Shown: positions 18,001 to 29,949, counted from the first letter of the stretch. The stretch is DNA of 64,000 nucleotides from Planctomycetota bacterium (GCA_029259745.1 JAJDEO010000066.1:1-64000), one strand, 5' to 3'. The notes: a model not told the origin generated them from the letters alone. Numbers and translations are program-made.

Positions 18001-19256
18001 ATGACGCCGTCGCCGTCGAGGTCGCCGGCCAGGGACATCGTCGTGCTGAAGCCGTCCTGGATGTCCAGGTCGCCGGTGAAGCCGCCGACGTTCTCGGCCA
18101 CCTGGGCGACCACGGTCGGCGTGCCGTCGTCGGCGAGCAGCAGCGTGTAGAAGCGGTCGTTCTGCCTCGTGCCGACATAGAGGTCGCCGTTGCCGTCACC
18201 GTCCAGGTCGCCCGGGCCGGCCATGTCGTAGCCGAAGTTGTGGTTCTGGCCGGTGAAGCCGGCCATCTCGGTCGTGGTGTCGATCTGATGGTGGGACTGG
18301 ACGGTGCCGTCGCTCTCGAGAAGGAGGATGAAGACGCTGCCTTCCTGGGACAAGGTGCCGAAGTGCCGGCCGGCGCCGCACGCCACGTCGGGCACGCCGT
18401 CGTCGTTCAGGTCGCCGAGCGGGGCGACGGAGTCGCCGAAGCTCGAGAGGCTAAAGAGGTCGGCAGTGAAGTTGCCGGCGGTGTCGCTGATCTTCTGGAC
18501 GCTTCCGACGGTCTCGTCGGCGTTCATGAACATGATGTAGAGCGCGCCGGCAGCGTTGTCGCCGTCGTCGTCCGACCAGGCGCCCACGGCCCAATCGTCG
18601 ATGCCGTCGTCGTCCACGTCGCCGATCACGGCCACGCTCGAGCCGAACGCGTCGCCACCCTGGAGCGGGCCGGCGGGGAAGCCGCCAAGGCCCGCGCTGA
18701 TGATGTGCTCGGACTTGACCGTCCCGTCGGTGTCGAGCCGCAGGACGCGGACGGCGCCCGGGACGCCCGGGATACCGGGACCGCCCAGGATCTCGCCGAC
18801 GGCGAGGTCGATCACGCCGTCACCGTCGAGGTCGCCGAGCGGCGCGAGTGCATAGCCGAACTCGGCGCTCGCCGACGGCGCGCTGATGTCGCCGCTCAGG
18901 CCGCTGATCTTGTGGTGGCTCTTGACGGTGCGGTCGGCGTTCAAGAACAGGATGTAGACGGCACCCGCATTCCCCGCGCCATCGTCATCGCCGGGCGCAC
19001 CGATCGCGACGTCGGGGTTCCCGTCACCGTCGAGGTCGCCCAGCGCGGCGCCCGAGAAACCGAACTCGTCACCGTTATCGAGCGTGGCCGAAAAGCCTCC
19101 GACCGTGTCGCTGATCTTCGTGAACGTCGACACCTCGCCGAGGTTGTCCTGGGCGGCCGGCGAGGGGGCAAGGGCGGCGGCGAACGCCAACAGCAGGGCC
19201 GCGGACGTCGCGATGCGGGCACGGGGCTGCGGAACGGTCAGGTGCGGGACGTGCAT
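15087..19256 (-). CDS. Giant secreted FG-GAP/VCBS repeat protein
   Basis: 1389 residues with a signal peptide (ALLLAFAAALAPSPAAQ). It is made of some 15-20 FG-GAP/VCBS repeats with Ca-binding DxDGDGxxD loops, for example DLDGDGNPDVAIG, DVDDDGIDDWAVG and DFNNDGNPDVVVAG: a beta-propeller-type surface protein. About residue 445 a separator rich in Ser/Gly/Pro divides two repeat blocks. The final about 130 residues (from QYGSGKPGKGG) replace the APFKGG domain with a distant beta-rich ending. The ATG has GGAG 9-12 bp upstream. It precedes the kinase-TPR gene and is divergent from an ECF sigma gene, which suggests joint control. Confidence 0.9.
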   Translation of the reverse strand: MHVPHLTVPQPRARIATSAALLLAFAAALAPSPAAQDNLGEVSTFTKISDTVGGFSATLDNGDEFGFSGAALGDLDGDGNPDVAIGAPGDDDGAGNAGAVYILFLNADRTVKSHHKISGLSGDISAPSASAEFGYALAPLGDLDGDGVIDLAVGEILGGPGIPGVPGAVRVLRLDTDGTVKSEHIISAGLGGFPAGPLQGGDAFGSSVAVIGDVDDDGIDDWAVGAWSDDDGDNAAGALYIMFMNADETVGSVQKISDTAGNFTADLFSLSSFGDSVAPLGDLNDDGVPDVACGAGRHFGTLSQEGSVFILLLESDGTVQSHHQIDTTTEMAGFTGQNHNFGYDMAGPGDLDGDGNGDLYVGTRQNDRFYTLLLADDGTPTVVAQVAENVGGFTGDLDIQDGFSTTMSLAGDLDGDGVMDLVAGAFRDDDGGTDRGAVYILAMVGPPEPEPIPSYVSSLLGRSGRATLIKPSGSDGDEAILEPVVIIPDEGASCVFVGELIFADAIIGVGETFNFGTGDFPTQAAQSDGDNNGFDDIFTANTGGDSFSYLPAQDIPGEPPFDTHVEFALPNDGAPVAIATADFNNDGNPDVVVAGDGGVTIFLGNGAGNFTAAGFAPVTLLSDLAVGFVNGDANLDVVTASAAVALGSGLEQGFATVLLGDGAGNLTNNGTFATGQALASVLLADTDGDSDIDALVATHQFDAGPGGDPQGTLTLHLGDGAGGFTPSGVFAGFAMPAADGIHPTSGAVGDINNDTFPDFVYADSDNVAFAPDTFADEHPPIVLTILLNDQAGGFAVSQLATPYAGKGVAPILEDIAPDPEDGNLDCTLVWYEDTLAGQGSSAGFESFVAVLLGDGTGSFFDPSPNQFLTGDEPGDGDAGDVNGDSADSADSGGGGGGVDLLIPNTKGDSVTILLGDGAGGVLAALTVNDVDPQDPGALPGGGVWEGGPRALLTADLGGDAHLDAVVYNDWEDTANLFSQVFASLSVLNGDGTGNMSVTQTVALARGGEFSVGDIDGDGTDDVVVTQRLGTGGTDQLLVFAGTGAGALSTSPAAVAVPGGHALSGGLSLADVVGDSGLDAITTSTNGGAGHLLVYENVAGVLTPVTHDLGTSWSDVRSVAVGDLTGDGQLDAAVGVADGRLVLASNSASGFEPLPTSSQAAAVGGSALVFGNLDGDARPDLASSAGIVAGSLDQAFVRTLLNQGPGAFGVDTLGGLSASAADGSALRPILTDLDGNGTTDMVLVHGNANKVSLLLNELNGFAQYGSGKPGKGGLTPNLAGIGYTTPGGQIEIRLTQGLGGALGVLQVGIGKIEPGFVHVTTVLFDLVLPLGGTPGQAGAGTLTLPATLPTDPATVGAAITMQMFFQDFDAGPPAPNKISASNGLELTIVD

Positions 19257-19494
19257 GGATGGAGCTCCGAGGTGTCTTCCTGTCCGAGACCTCGCAGCCG
19301 AGAGCGCCTTCGCGGCGCTTCACGCAGGAGACTCTGGACGCGGCGATCTTGTTCATCGAGTGAAAGGTGTTGGCGCCAGGCCGCATCACGGCCGCACCCT
19401 CCGAAACGACGTCTGCAGAAATGAGCGCCCAGAAACTCGCGAGTTCCCGCGCGCGAGCGACTGGGCTGGCCGGGCCGCGATCGTCGCGCGTGGT

Positions 19495-20046
19495 ATGATC
19501 GTCGCGTTGCAGAATCCTGATCCAGCGCCGCATGTTTACGCCGAGTTGCGGCGGCTCGCCGCCGCGCAGATGCGCGCGCAGTCCGCCGGTCACACGCTCC
19601 AGCCGACGGCGCTGGTCAGCGAGGCCTGGCTGAAGCTCGCCGCCAATCCCGACCTGCGCTTCGAGGATCGTCGCGCGTACCTGGTGCTCGCGTCGCGGGT
19701 GATGCGGCAGATTCTGATCGATCACGCCCGCGGCAAGCGGCGCATGAAGCGTGGTGGCGGCTGGCAGCGGCTCACGCTCGCCGGCATCGAGGCGTCCGGA
19801 GGCGATGGCGACGTCGAGCTGCTCACGCTCAACGATGCCCTCGCAGAGCTCGAGGAACTCAGCCCCGACCGTGTCCGGCTGGTCGAGCTGCGCTTCTTCG
19901 GCGGCCTCACCGAGATGGAAACCTGTGAAACACTCGGGATCTCGCGCCGTCAGGCCTCGGTGCAGTGGCGCGCGGCGCGGGCCTTCCTCCGCACGCGCCT
20001 GAGTCTGGGCGACGACGCCCCGGACACCGATTCTGAGCCAGGGTGA
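19495..20046 (+). CDS. ECF-type RNA polymerase sigma factor (kinase-associated family)
   Basis: 183 residues matching the ECF family common in planctomycetes and acidobacteria (TIGR02999-like): VYAELRRLAAAQMR, then HTLQPTALVSEAWLKL (region 2), ILIDHARGKRR, and region 4 LVELRFFGGLTEMETCETLG with ISRRQASVQWRAARAFL (HTH). The ATG at 19495 is chosen because it begins the conserved part; the ORF is open further upstream. It is transcribed away from the FG-GAP gene and towards FHA and kinase genes, so it may direct this signalling block; no anti-sigma factor is seen. Confidence 0.88.
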   Translation: MIVALQNPDPAPHVYAELRRLAAAQMRAQSAGHTLQPTALVSEAWLKLAANPDLRFEDRRAYLVLASRVMRQILIDHARGKRRMKRGGGWQRLTLAGIEASGGDGDVELLTLNDALAELEELSPDRVRLVELRFFGGLTEMETCETLGISRRQASVQWRAARAFLRTRLSLGDDAPDTDSEPG

Positions 20047-20064
20047 CGGAAGCGGTCGAGATCA

Positions 20065-20220
20065 CTCCGTTGAGGAAGTCATCCTCGCGCTGCACGCGCT
20101 CGAACGCGCCTGCGGTCGAGCGCGCGCCTCGACGAATCCACCGATACGCCTGCGTTCTCGCACGACCGCAGGCACATCCGATCGCGCACATCGCACTCGG
20201 AGCACTTCTTCAACGGACTG
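20065..20220 (-). repeat. Large palindromic repeat, family 1, copy c (diverged)
   Basis: Begins TCCGTTGAGGAAGTCATCCT and ends AGCACTTCTTCAACGGACTG. The core is CGAATCCACCGATACG. It differs more from the other copies than they do from each other and lies 19 bp after the sigma factor stop and before the FHA gene. Confidence 0.8.
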
Positions 20221-20246
20221 AAAACTCCGGGGGTCCACCTTCGCGG

Positions 20247-20627
20247 ATGTCGTTGACTGTCTCGGAGCGTCCGTTGGCATTCATCGACATTCTCGAAGGT
20301 CCCGCACGTGGAGATCGGTTTCGCCTGGATCGGCGGAGCGTCATGATCGGTCGCGACGAGTCATGCGTGCTCCGCATCCCGGACCGACGAGTTTCCCGCA
20401 GGCATCTGCAGATCGCCTACGATCGGCGCCGCGACACGCACTTCGCACTCGACGTTGGGAGCGCCAACGGTGTGACGGTCAACGGCCAGCGCCTGGTGCG
20501 TGGGGCTGAGCAGCCGCTCGACGATGGCGATGAGATCCGCATCGGTGGCTCGCGCTTGCGGTACGCGCGAGGCGGCACGGACGCTGGGAGCGAGCAAGCC
20601 AGCGCGCTGCCAGCCGGTGATCAGTGA
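20247..20627 (+). CDS. FHA-domain protein
   Basis: 126 residues, almost entirely one FHA domain: FRLDRRSVMIGRDESC (Gly-Arg of strand 3), VSRRHLQI (Ser-Arg-His of the phosphothreonine-binding loop), SANGVTVNG (the NG loop). FHA domains bind phosphothreonine peptides. The gene lies directly upstream of a Ser/Thr kinase, so it may recognise the phosphorylated kinase or its targets. The ORF is open upstream through the palindrome; the ATG at 20247 just before the domain is preferred, though its ribosome-binding site is weak. Confidence 0.85.
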   Translation: MSLTVSERPLAFIDILEGPARGDRFRLDRRSVMIGRDESCVLRIPDRRVSRRHLQIAYDRRRDTHFALDVGSANGVTVNGQRLVRGAEQPLDDGDEIRIGGSRLRYARGGTDAGSEQASALPAGDQ

Positions 20628-20640
20628 GAATGGGGCCCCG

Positions 20641-23939
<3,299 letters not shown>

Positions 23940-23940
<1 letters not shown>

Positions 23941-23986
23941 TGGTGTGATTCAAAAGTTCGCGAAGTTAGTTTTGGGTCATCGTCGT
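23940..23986 (-). repeat. Palindromic repeat family 2, half copy fused to family 1
   Basis: GTGGTGTGATTCAAAAGTTC, then GCGAAGTTAGTTTTGGGTCA and TCGTCGT, matching the right arm of the 8073-8233 copy read inverted. The element breaks at 23986 and continues directly as a family 1 copy. Confidence 0.85.
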
Positions 23987-24149
23987 AACTCATCCGGCAC
24001 GCCGCACGCACCCGAGCGCGCCTGTGCGAGCCCGGGAGCCTCGACGAACGGAGCCTCGACGAATCCACCGATTCGCCTGCGTTCCCACACTCGCACAGGC
24101 GTACTCGGTCACGCACGGCGCACTCGGAGCAGCTCTTCAACAGACTGCT
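23987..24149 (-). repeat. Large palindromic repeat, family 1, copy d
   Basis: AACTCATCCGGCACGCCGCA through a core CGAATCCACCGATTCG to AGCTCTTCAACAGACTGCT. The usual outer CAGCCCGTTGAAA is replaced by the family 2 half copy. A short internal duplication (GGAGCCTCGACGAA twice near 24046-24063) is present. Confidence 0.85.
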
Positions 24150-24326
24150 AAACCCATGGTGGTTAAGGAGTGCGAGTTTAAGGCGGGCAAAGTGGTCCGC
24201 CATGTGCCTGGCGACGGCCGGTCCGCGGGAGTGGGTCCATGACATGATCGGAGCTTGAGATTTCCATTTGCCCTCCGGTTGTGCTTGCATGATCACTCTT
24301 CCCAACCCCTAAGGAGGTGAAAAGAG

Positions 24327-24674
24327 ATGCATCGACTCGCAGCTCTGTTGCTCTGCTCCACCATGCTGGGTGCTTGCACTGTCGTCGACGCGGGCATCGG
24401 CCGTGGTGACCATGATTGGTCGTGGGGCAATACTGGCACGGCTTACGCTACGTACGGCTGGCCTGACAACGACCACCTGCTCTCTGCCGACCTGATCGGC
24501 GGCCAGAATGACGGCACGCTGGCGACGATCGACGTGTGGCGCCTGCTGCACCTCGAACTCGGCGCCTTCGGCATCGGCCTCGGCGTGGGTCCGTTCCAGG
24601 TCGGCGCGGGTGTCGGCTGGCATGACACCGAGCCCCCGGTGATGATGACGGGCGACAACCCCTTCGCTCGCTGA
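24327..24674 (+). CDS. Small lipoprotein of unknown function
   Basis: 115 residues with a lipoprotein signal (LAALLLCSTMLGAC, lipobox LGAC at about 14-17). The mature part is Gly/Trp/Asp-rich (DHDWSWGNTGTAYATYGW; GAFGIGLGVGPFQVGAGVGW), without a recognised domain. It has the strongest Shine-Dalgarno sequence of the window (AAGGAGGTG, 7 bp before the ATG) and is followed by a clear intrinsic terminator, so it is a well-expressed monocistronic gene. Upstream 24150-24326 holds no other gene. Confidence 0.75.
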   Translation: MHRLAALLLCSTMLGACTVVDAGIGRGDHDWSWGNTGTAYATYGWPDNDHLLSADLIGGQNDGTLATIDVWRLLHLELGAFGIGLGVGPFQVGAGVGWHDTEPPVMMTGDNPFAR

Positions 24675-24709
24675 CACAGCACGGGACGCCTTTGGGCATC
24701 CCGATCGAA

Positions 24710-24757
24710 CGACGGCCACCGGTCGCGCATCGTTGCGCCGGTGGCCGTGTCGTTTTC
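24710..24757 (+). terminator. Intrinsic terminator of the small lipoprotein gene
   Basis: Stem CGACGGCCACCGG paired with CCGGTGGCCGTGTCG around a 15-base loop, followed by TTTTC, 36 bp after the stop codon. Confidence 0.8.
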
Positions 24758-24798
24758 GGCGCGCTGGCGACCGTCACGTTGACGGGTTGAGCGCGCCG

Positions 24799-24960
24799 AG
24801 CAGCCTGTTGAAGACCTGCTCCGAGTGCGCCGTGCGTGACCGAGTGTGTCTGCGCGAGTGTGGGAACGCAGGCGAATCGGTGGAATCGTCGAGGCTCCCG
24901 CGCTTGCACAGGCGCACTCGGGTGCGTGCGGCGTGCCGGAGACTTTTTCAACAGGCTGCT
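24799..24960 (+). repeat. Large palindromic repeat, family 1, copy e (best ends)
   Basis: Ends AGCAGCCTGTTGAAGA and, inverted, AGCAGCCTGTTGAAAA give a 14 bp perfect terminal inverted repeat. The core is GAATCGGTGGAATC. It lies between the lipoprotein terminator and the terminator of the Cys-rich gene. Confidence 0.88.
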
Positions 24961-24985
24961 ACGGTAGGCGCACTCGTGTCACGCG

Positions 24986-25024
24986 TTGAAAGGCCGCGCG
25001 CCCGGTGCTTCCGGACGCGCGGCC
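24986..25024 (-). terminator. Intrinsic terminator of the Cys-rich secreted gene
   Basis: Perfect 9 bp stem GGCCGCGCG/CGCGCGGCC around a 15-base loop. Read on the minus strand it is followed by TTTC. It lies 40 bp past the stop of the minus-strand gene ending at 25064. Confidence 0.75.
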
Positions 25025-25063
25025 GATGATGTTGCAGCGCGACATGTTTGGGACTCTGGCGGT

Positions 25064-26614
25064 TCAGCCGCGCGAGCAGCGAGCCACCACGATTGCCACG
25101 TCGACGCAATGGGTGAAGATCGGGTCGGACTCATGGCACGGCTTCGTCCAGGTGTGTCCAAAGCAGTAGCCACCTGTGTTGCAGACGACGTCGTCCTTGT
25201 TGGCGAACTCTTGTGCGCAGATGAGGCCGACGCCCCAGAGGCGAACGCACTCGCCGCAGCCGTTATCTCCCGGCTCGATGTTTGCCGTTGTGGACATCGA
25301 CGTGCTGACGCTCACCTCGCCGCCGACTTCGCCGCCCTTCAACTTCGCGGTGACCGAGAAGCTGGCCGAGGTCGTGACGCACAGCTCCATCGAGCCGTTG
25401 GTGTCGCAGAAGATTGGTGAGGTCGGGATACCCCACTGCTCGCAGGTCACGCCACCGACCTTGTCACCGTCACCCGGGCAGCCGTAGTTCCAGAACTCGG
25501 TCCAAGCACTCGGTGAGCCGGGATCGCAGGTCCACCCGTCGAGTGCCGGGGGGGCACCTGGGTCGCAGTTGGCGCAGGCCAGGGAGTACGAGGGCGTGTC
25601 GAGGGTCATGTCGACGACGTCGAAGGCTGCGTCCTTGTTACCGACGAACTCGGGAGTGTCGAGGGGGAATCCGACGACCTCTGTGATGTCGGTCTCCTTG
25701 TTGTCACGCCAGAGGAAGAACAGGTAACCCTCGGGCATGTCGCCGCCGAGGTAGTACATCGCCATTTCGGTGCTGTCGAGCGCCTTGTATGCGACGTGGA
25801 ATGCGGAAAGAGCGGCTGTCGCTTCGGTGGCGCGTCCGCTGTCGAGCTGCGTCTGCACGCCGTTGGTGCCGAAGTGGACGACGTCCAGTTGCATGGTGTT
25901 GTAATCGAGTTCGTCGTAGTTGCGCATGACGAGGGCGATGCCGTCGTCGCCGAGCGTGGCGCCGCCGGGGGTTCCGACGCGCATGACGAGGCCGCGTTGA
26001 AATGCGTCGGTGTCTCCGGGGTATCCGTAGTAGTCGAGTGTCTCTTCGACCACGCCGCCGTTGACGAGCATGCCGATGTCGGCCTCGAACTTAACGCCCG
26101 TGCCCGGCAGGACGTTGAGGTCCCAGAAGGGAAACGAACGATCTTCGGGGTAGAAGCGCGTTTCGGACGTGCCATTGTCGTCGATCACCATCGAGTGGGC
26201 CTTCGGCTGGGCGAACGACTGTTGGTACGAGAGAAGTCCGGTCCCATCCATGAACACGTCGAAGTCGCTGACCGTGCCGAGTGCCAGGCCTCCGGGAATG
26301 GGGGTTTCCTGCAGCGCGACATCGACATGCGAGCCGTTCTTGAGGATGTAGAAGTCGGTATTGCCGTACTCGCCGGTCGTTGCCAGCAGCGGGCCGCTCT
26401 CGGGTGTCGAGAGCTGGATGTCGATGCCGCTGAGAGCGTCGAGCTTGGCGTTGTCGTACACGGCGATCGAGGTAAAGACTTCAGGCGTGGGTTGGGGTTT
26501 GACCTTGCCCTTCGCGACGACCACGGGTTGCTGACCTGACGCCGAAGCGGCCAGGATGAGCAACGGGGCGACGGCAAGCGCAGCGATTCCGGGAAGCGTT
26601 CTGATCTCGAACAT
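25064..26614 (-). CDS. Secreted protein with Cys-rich C-terminus, unknown function
   Basis: 516 residues with a signal peptide (VAPLLILAASASGQ). The first about 330 residues are predicted beta-rich without recognised motifs. From about 345 the protein has some 16 Cys in small loops (LACANCDPGAPPALDGWTCD, GDNGCGECVRLWG, CNTGGYCFGH), probably disulfide-bonded outside the cytoplasm. The ATG directly precedes the signal. It is a single-gene unit with its own terminator. No relative could be named; it does not carry the APFKGG C-terminal domain. Confidence 0.7.
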   Translation of the reverse strand: MFEIRTLPGIAALAVAPLLILAASASGQQPVVVAKGKVKPQPTPEVFTSIAVYDNAKLDALSGIDIQLSTPESGPLLATTGEYGNTDFYILKNGSHVDVALQETPIPGGLALGTVSDFDVFMDGTGLLSYQQSFAQPKAHSMVIDDNGTSETRFYPEDRSFPFWDLNVLPGTGVKFEADIGMLVNGGVVEETLDYYGYPGDTDAFQRGLVMRVGTPGGATLGDDGIALVMRNYDELDYNTMQLDVVHFGTNGVQTQLDSGRATEATAALSAFHVAYKALDSTEMAMYYLGGDMPEGYLFFLWRDNKETDITEVVGFPLDTPEFVGNKDAAFDVVDMTLDTPSYSLACANCDPGAPPALDGWTCDPGSPSAWTEFWNYGCPGDGDKVGGVTCEQWGIPTSPIFCDTNGSMELCVTTSASFSVTAKLKGGEVGGEVSVSTSMSTTANIEPGDNGCGECVRLWGVGLICAQEFANKDDVVCNTGGYCFGHTWTKPCHESDPIFTHCVDVAIVVARCSRG

Positions 26615-26816
26615 GGGTCCTGCTCCGTGAGTGGGTGGGTCGATTCACCCGGGAACCGGGATCCCGGCGGAGCTGTGACGAGAAGGGTTGGGAATGTGGC
26701 AACTTTCTCAGTCGTTGTGTGTTCTCGCGTCGCATACCGGGGCCGTCCGGAGTGCGCTCGGGCGGCCCCCTGGCAGCACATCGGGTCGTCAGAGATCCCG
26801 AGCGCGTGTTGCCCTG

Positions 26817-26979
26817 ACAGCCCGTTGAGAAACTCATCCGGCACGCCGCACGCACCCGAGCGCGCCTGCGCGAGCGCGGGAGCCTCGACGAATCCACCGA
26901 TTCGCCTGCGTTCTCGCACTCGCACAGGCACCCTCGGTTACGCACGTCGCACTCGGAGCAGTTCTTCAACAGGCTGCTG
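26817..26979 (-). repeat. Large palindromic repeat, family 1, copy f
   Basis: ACAGCCCGTTGAGAAACTCA at the left, core CGAATCCACCGATTCG, AGTTCTTCAACAGGCTGCT at the right. Full length; about 200 bp upstream of the Cys-rich gene start. Confidence 0.88.
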
Positions 26980-27065
26980 ACCCTATCAGCCTCTGTGAGA
27001 CGGCCTTGGTCAAGAGGTCATGGTCGAGTTCCGCCGTGCCGCTTCAGCGGCAGGTCTTCGTAGGT

Positions 27066-27262
27066 GGTCTCGTTCCCGCAGGCGTGTGTTCGCACTCTGG
27101 AGGGGGCATTCGTCGCCCCGCGGCGCATGCGGGGGTCCGTCCGGACCGAGGCTGCCATCGCGCTGTCGAGCTCGAGGCTCAGTGCTGCTAGAGCACGCGC
27201 TCCCTCGAGAACCCTGCGAACAGAACACGGCTGAGGAGCGACATGGCCCGATCGTATCGCGC
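27066..27262 (-). repeat. Dispersed repeat copy B
   Basis: Matches the left-edge repeat (19-365) in two blocks, with about 100 bp missing between them. The minus strand again opens MSLLSRVLFAGF, comparable to MSTLSHVLFAQR of copy A. No intact gene; probably insertion-sequence debris. The rest of 26980-27405 shows no gene. Confidence 0.5.
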
Positions 27263-27405
27263 TGACAGGCCTCTCGGCGCATCACGACGCCACGGCTACC
27301 GTCCGGCGTGAACCGCTCGTGCGTCACATGCTCGAGCTTGCGGGAGGCACAACGTCCGCATCAGTTCGATAGGTACAACAAGGCCGCGGCTCGTCGCGAC
27401 GTGGC

Positions 27406-28134
27406 TTACGTGAGCTCACCGCTGTGATAGACCTGCTGCACATCGTCGCAGTCGTCGAGGAGTTCGACGAGCTTCTCCATCGTGGCACGGTCGTCGCCCG
27501 CGAGCACCGTCGTCGCCTGCGGGACGAACTGAATCTCGTCGACATCAAAATCGATCTCGCCCAACGCCTCAGCGAGAGCCTTCTTGGCTTTGCCGTACTC
27601 GTTGCTCGGACAGAACACGGTGACTTTGCCGTCCTCGAGCTCCGTGTTCGTCACATCGACATCATGTTCGAGGAGTGCCTCGAGAGCCTTCTCTTCATCC
27701 GCTTCGTCGTCGCCGTCGAAGACGAAGATTGCGAGATGGTCGAACGTGTGCGCGACCGAGCCGGCGGTGCCGAGTGTGCAGTCCGCCTTGGTGAAGCAGA
27801 GCCGGACGTCGCTGAACGTTCGGGTGGGATTGTCGGTCAGGCACTCAACGATGATCGCGACGCCGCCGGGACCGTAGCCTTCGTAGCGTGCGGGAGCGTA
27901 GTCTTCGCCGCCGCCGCCGCTGGCCTTCTCGAGAGCACGATCGATGACGTGGGAGGGGACTTGATCTTTCTTCGCGCGAACGATCAGCGCCTTGAGCAGC
28001 GGATTCGTGGCAGGGTCGTGGCCGCCGCTTTTCGCACAGACGTAGAGCTCGCGCCCATACCGGCCGTAGATCTTCGTCTTCGTGGCCGCCGTCTTGGCCA
28101 TCGAGTCCTTGCGGTTCGCGTATGCCCTGCCCAT
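27406..28134 (-). CDS. YebC/PmpR-family regulatory protein (YeeN-like)
   Basis: 242 residues over the full family length: MGRAYANRKDSMAKT start, YGRELYVCAKSGGHDPATNP, RAKKDQVPSHVIDRALEKA, YEGYGPGGVAIIVECLTDN, LGTAGSVAHTFD, and the C-terminal acidic domain ending DDCDDVQQVYHS. Members bind DNA as transcriptional regulators or assist ribosomes at difficult peptide motifs; which applies here cannot be told. It starts with ATG and lies 129 bp upstream of nothing in the same operon except the radical SAM gene, which is on the same strand but further upstream. Confidence 0.93.
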   Translation of the reverse strand: MGRAYANRKDSMAKTAATKTKIYGRYGRELYVCAKSGGHDPATNPLLKALIVRAKKDQVPSHVIDRALEKASGGGGEDYAPARYEGYGPGGVAIIVECLTDNPTRTFSDVRLCFTKADCTLGTAGSVAHTFDHLAIFVFDGDDEADEEKALEALLEHDVDVTNTELEDGKVTVFCPSNEYGKAKKALAEALGEIDFDVDEIQFVPQATTVLAGDDRATMEKLVELLDDCDDVQQVYHSGELT

Positions 28135-28263
28135 GAATCTGCCTGAATCGTGTTGAGTACTGGAAGAAGCGGATGCGCAGCGTCCCGGTTTGCGGGGCGG
28201 CGATCAAGCAGAACAGCATGCATGCCGGGCGTGCTTTGAGCGAGCTTCCCGGGAAGGCTGTGT

Positions 28264-29949
28264 CTACCCACGAACGGGGCCCTGCTTGGCGAGCAGAGGC
28301 GCTGGTGCATGAACCTCATGAAGTGGGTCTGTGTGCCGAGCTTGGGGGCCGCTCGGTGGACGTACGACGATCGGGAGCGTGGGGCCGCGCTTGAAGAACG
28401 AGCGCACCTTCATCCACCCGAAGTGCATCACGAAACGCGGGTAGCGCGCCCAGCCGATGTCGTAGCCATGCTGCGCACGCGGGAAGCGGCGGATGTTCAC
28501 TGTCGCCCGCAGCGCGTGGAAGAGACGGATCCAGCGCGGAAGTCCGAGCTTGTCGACGACGCGCCACGCGCCGCTGTCGAGCAGCCAGTCCGCGACGCGC
28601 GGGCTGAAAACGTTGCGGATCTTGAGCCGGTCTGCGTACTTGCGGCTGAAGTTGTTGCTCCAGGCGCGCTCGTTGCTGATGCAGCCATGCTCGTCGGTGT
28701 CGAGTCCCGAGTGCTTCGCGATCGTGTCCGCCTGTTCCTGCGTGATCGTCCCGGCGTTGACAGCCTGCTGGAGAATGTCGGCGCCGGCCCAGATGTCGAG
28801 GAAGTAAACCGACACGACATCAGCGCGATGCGTGCGGTAGAAGCTCTCGATCTTCTTGCAGTCCTCCTCGGTCTCGCCGGGAAGTCCGAAGATCTGGTCG
28901 ACGTAGAGACCGATGCCGTGCTGGCGGCACTGCTCGATGGCGTTTGCGATCTGACGGTCGCTGTTGGGGCGACCGATCAGCTTGCGGATCTTCGGATTGA
29001 GACTCTGGACACCCATCTGCAGCTGCTTGCAGCCGATCTTCTTCAAGTAGCGGATCGTGCGCTCGTTGATGTTGTTCGGGATCGCGAAGGCCTTGAAGGG
29101 GATGCGCTCGGCATCCGTCATCTTCTCGGCCATCTCCTTGAGGAACGCCTCGTCGGCTGCGATGTCGTCGTCGTTGATGCGCATCAGCGGCGGATCGTAG
29201 CGGGCCTTCACGTCGCGCAACTCGGACAGGACATCGTCGACGCTGCGACTCCTCAAGAAGTCGCGCGTGAACATGTAGTCCTTGCGGTCGGGGTAGTAGA
29301 TGCGGCGGTAGTAGTTGTTGCCGCAGAACGTGCAGCCCCACGGGCAGCCGCGCCGCCACTCGCTCATGTGCGCGACGCGGAACGGCCCGCCGAGCTCCTG
29401 AAAGAGCTCCTTGTCAGGCATGCCGTAGCGGTCGAGGTCCGACTCGTACGGTCGCAGCGGGTTCTCGATGGTGCTTCCGTCGGCGTCGCGGTAGGCGAGG
29501 TTCTCGATCGAACGGTCGACCTCGCCGTGCTGCAGCGAATCGACGAACTCGACGATCGCGTCCTCTGCCTCGCCGCGGATCACCCAGTCGAACAGCCCCG
29601 ATTCGAGGACGCTCGCGGCGCTCGACGTGGCGTGGTACCCGCCCGCGACGATGACGGTGTCTGGCAGGTGCTCACGGATATGACGCGCCAGCCGGCAACA
29701 CCACTCATAGTTGGCCGTGAGGATCTGGAAGCCGACGACGTCGGGTGCGTACTCGACGATCCGCTGCAGGACCTGCTCCTCGAACGAGAACAGGCGCTTC
29801 AGCAGGCTGTTGTTGTAGTCGTGGTGGAAGAAGTCGAAGAGCTTGGGATCGAACACCAGCGCGGTCTCGTGTCCCGCCTCGCGGAGGGCCTTCGAGAGGT
29901 ACTGAAGTCCGAGGCTTTCAACCTCGTTGTACGGAAAGAGGACGCGCAC
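28264..29949 (-). CDS. B12-binding radical SAM protein
   Basis: 561 residues. The N-terminal about 180 form a cobalamin-binding-type Rossmann domain (VLFPYNEVESLGLQYLSKAL; VVGFQILTANYEW; VIVAGGYHATSSA). The radical SAM domain carries CPWGCTFC (Cys-x3-Cys-x2-Cys, about 206-213) and downstream strands LQMGVQSLNPKI and YVDQIFGLPGET. The C-terminal about 130 residues resemble the DUF4070/methyltransferase-type tails of this class. The reaction is unknown; relatives methylate or rearrange unactivated carbons. The start is GTG at 29949. It lies upstream of the YebC-family gene on the same strand. Confidence 0.9.
   Translation of the reverse strand: MRVLFPYNEVESLGLQYLSKALREAGHETALVFDPKLFDFFHHDYNNSLLKRLFSFEEQVLQRIVEYAPDVVGFQILTANYEWCCRLARHIREHLPDTVIVAGGYHATSSAASVLESGLFDWVIRGEAEDAIVEFVDSLQHGEVDRSIENLAYRDADGSTIENPLRPYESDLDRYGMPDKELFQELGGPFRVAHMSEWRRGCPWGCTFCGNNYYRRIYYPDRKDYMFTRDFLRSRSVDDVLSELRDVKARYDPPLMRINDDDIAADEAFLKEMAEKMTDAERIPFKAFAIPNNINERTIRYLKKIGCKQLQMGVQSLNPKIRKLIGRPNSDRQIANAIEQCRQHGIGLYVDQIFGLPGETEEDCKKIESFYRTHRADVVSVYFLDIWAGADILQQAVNAGTITQEQADTIAKHSGLDTDEHGCISNERAWSNNFSRKYADRLKIRNVFSPRVADWLLDSGAWRVVDKLGLPRWIRLFHALRATVNIRRFPRAQHGYDIGWARYPRFVMHFGWMKVRSFFKRGPTLPIVVRPPSGPQARHTDPLHEVHAPAPLLAKQGPVRG

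Noticed and set aside
15500..19100. Dense short DNA repeats such as GTCGCCGTCGAGGTCGCC, considered as a CRISPR or tandem repeat
   Set aside because: They are codons of the repeated DLDGDG calcium loops, irregularly spaced and inside a coding frame.
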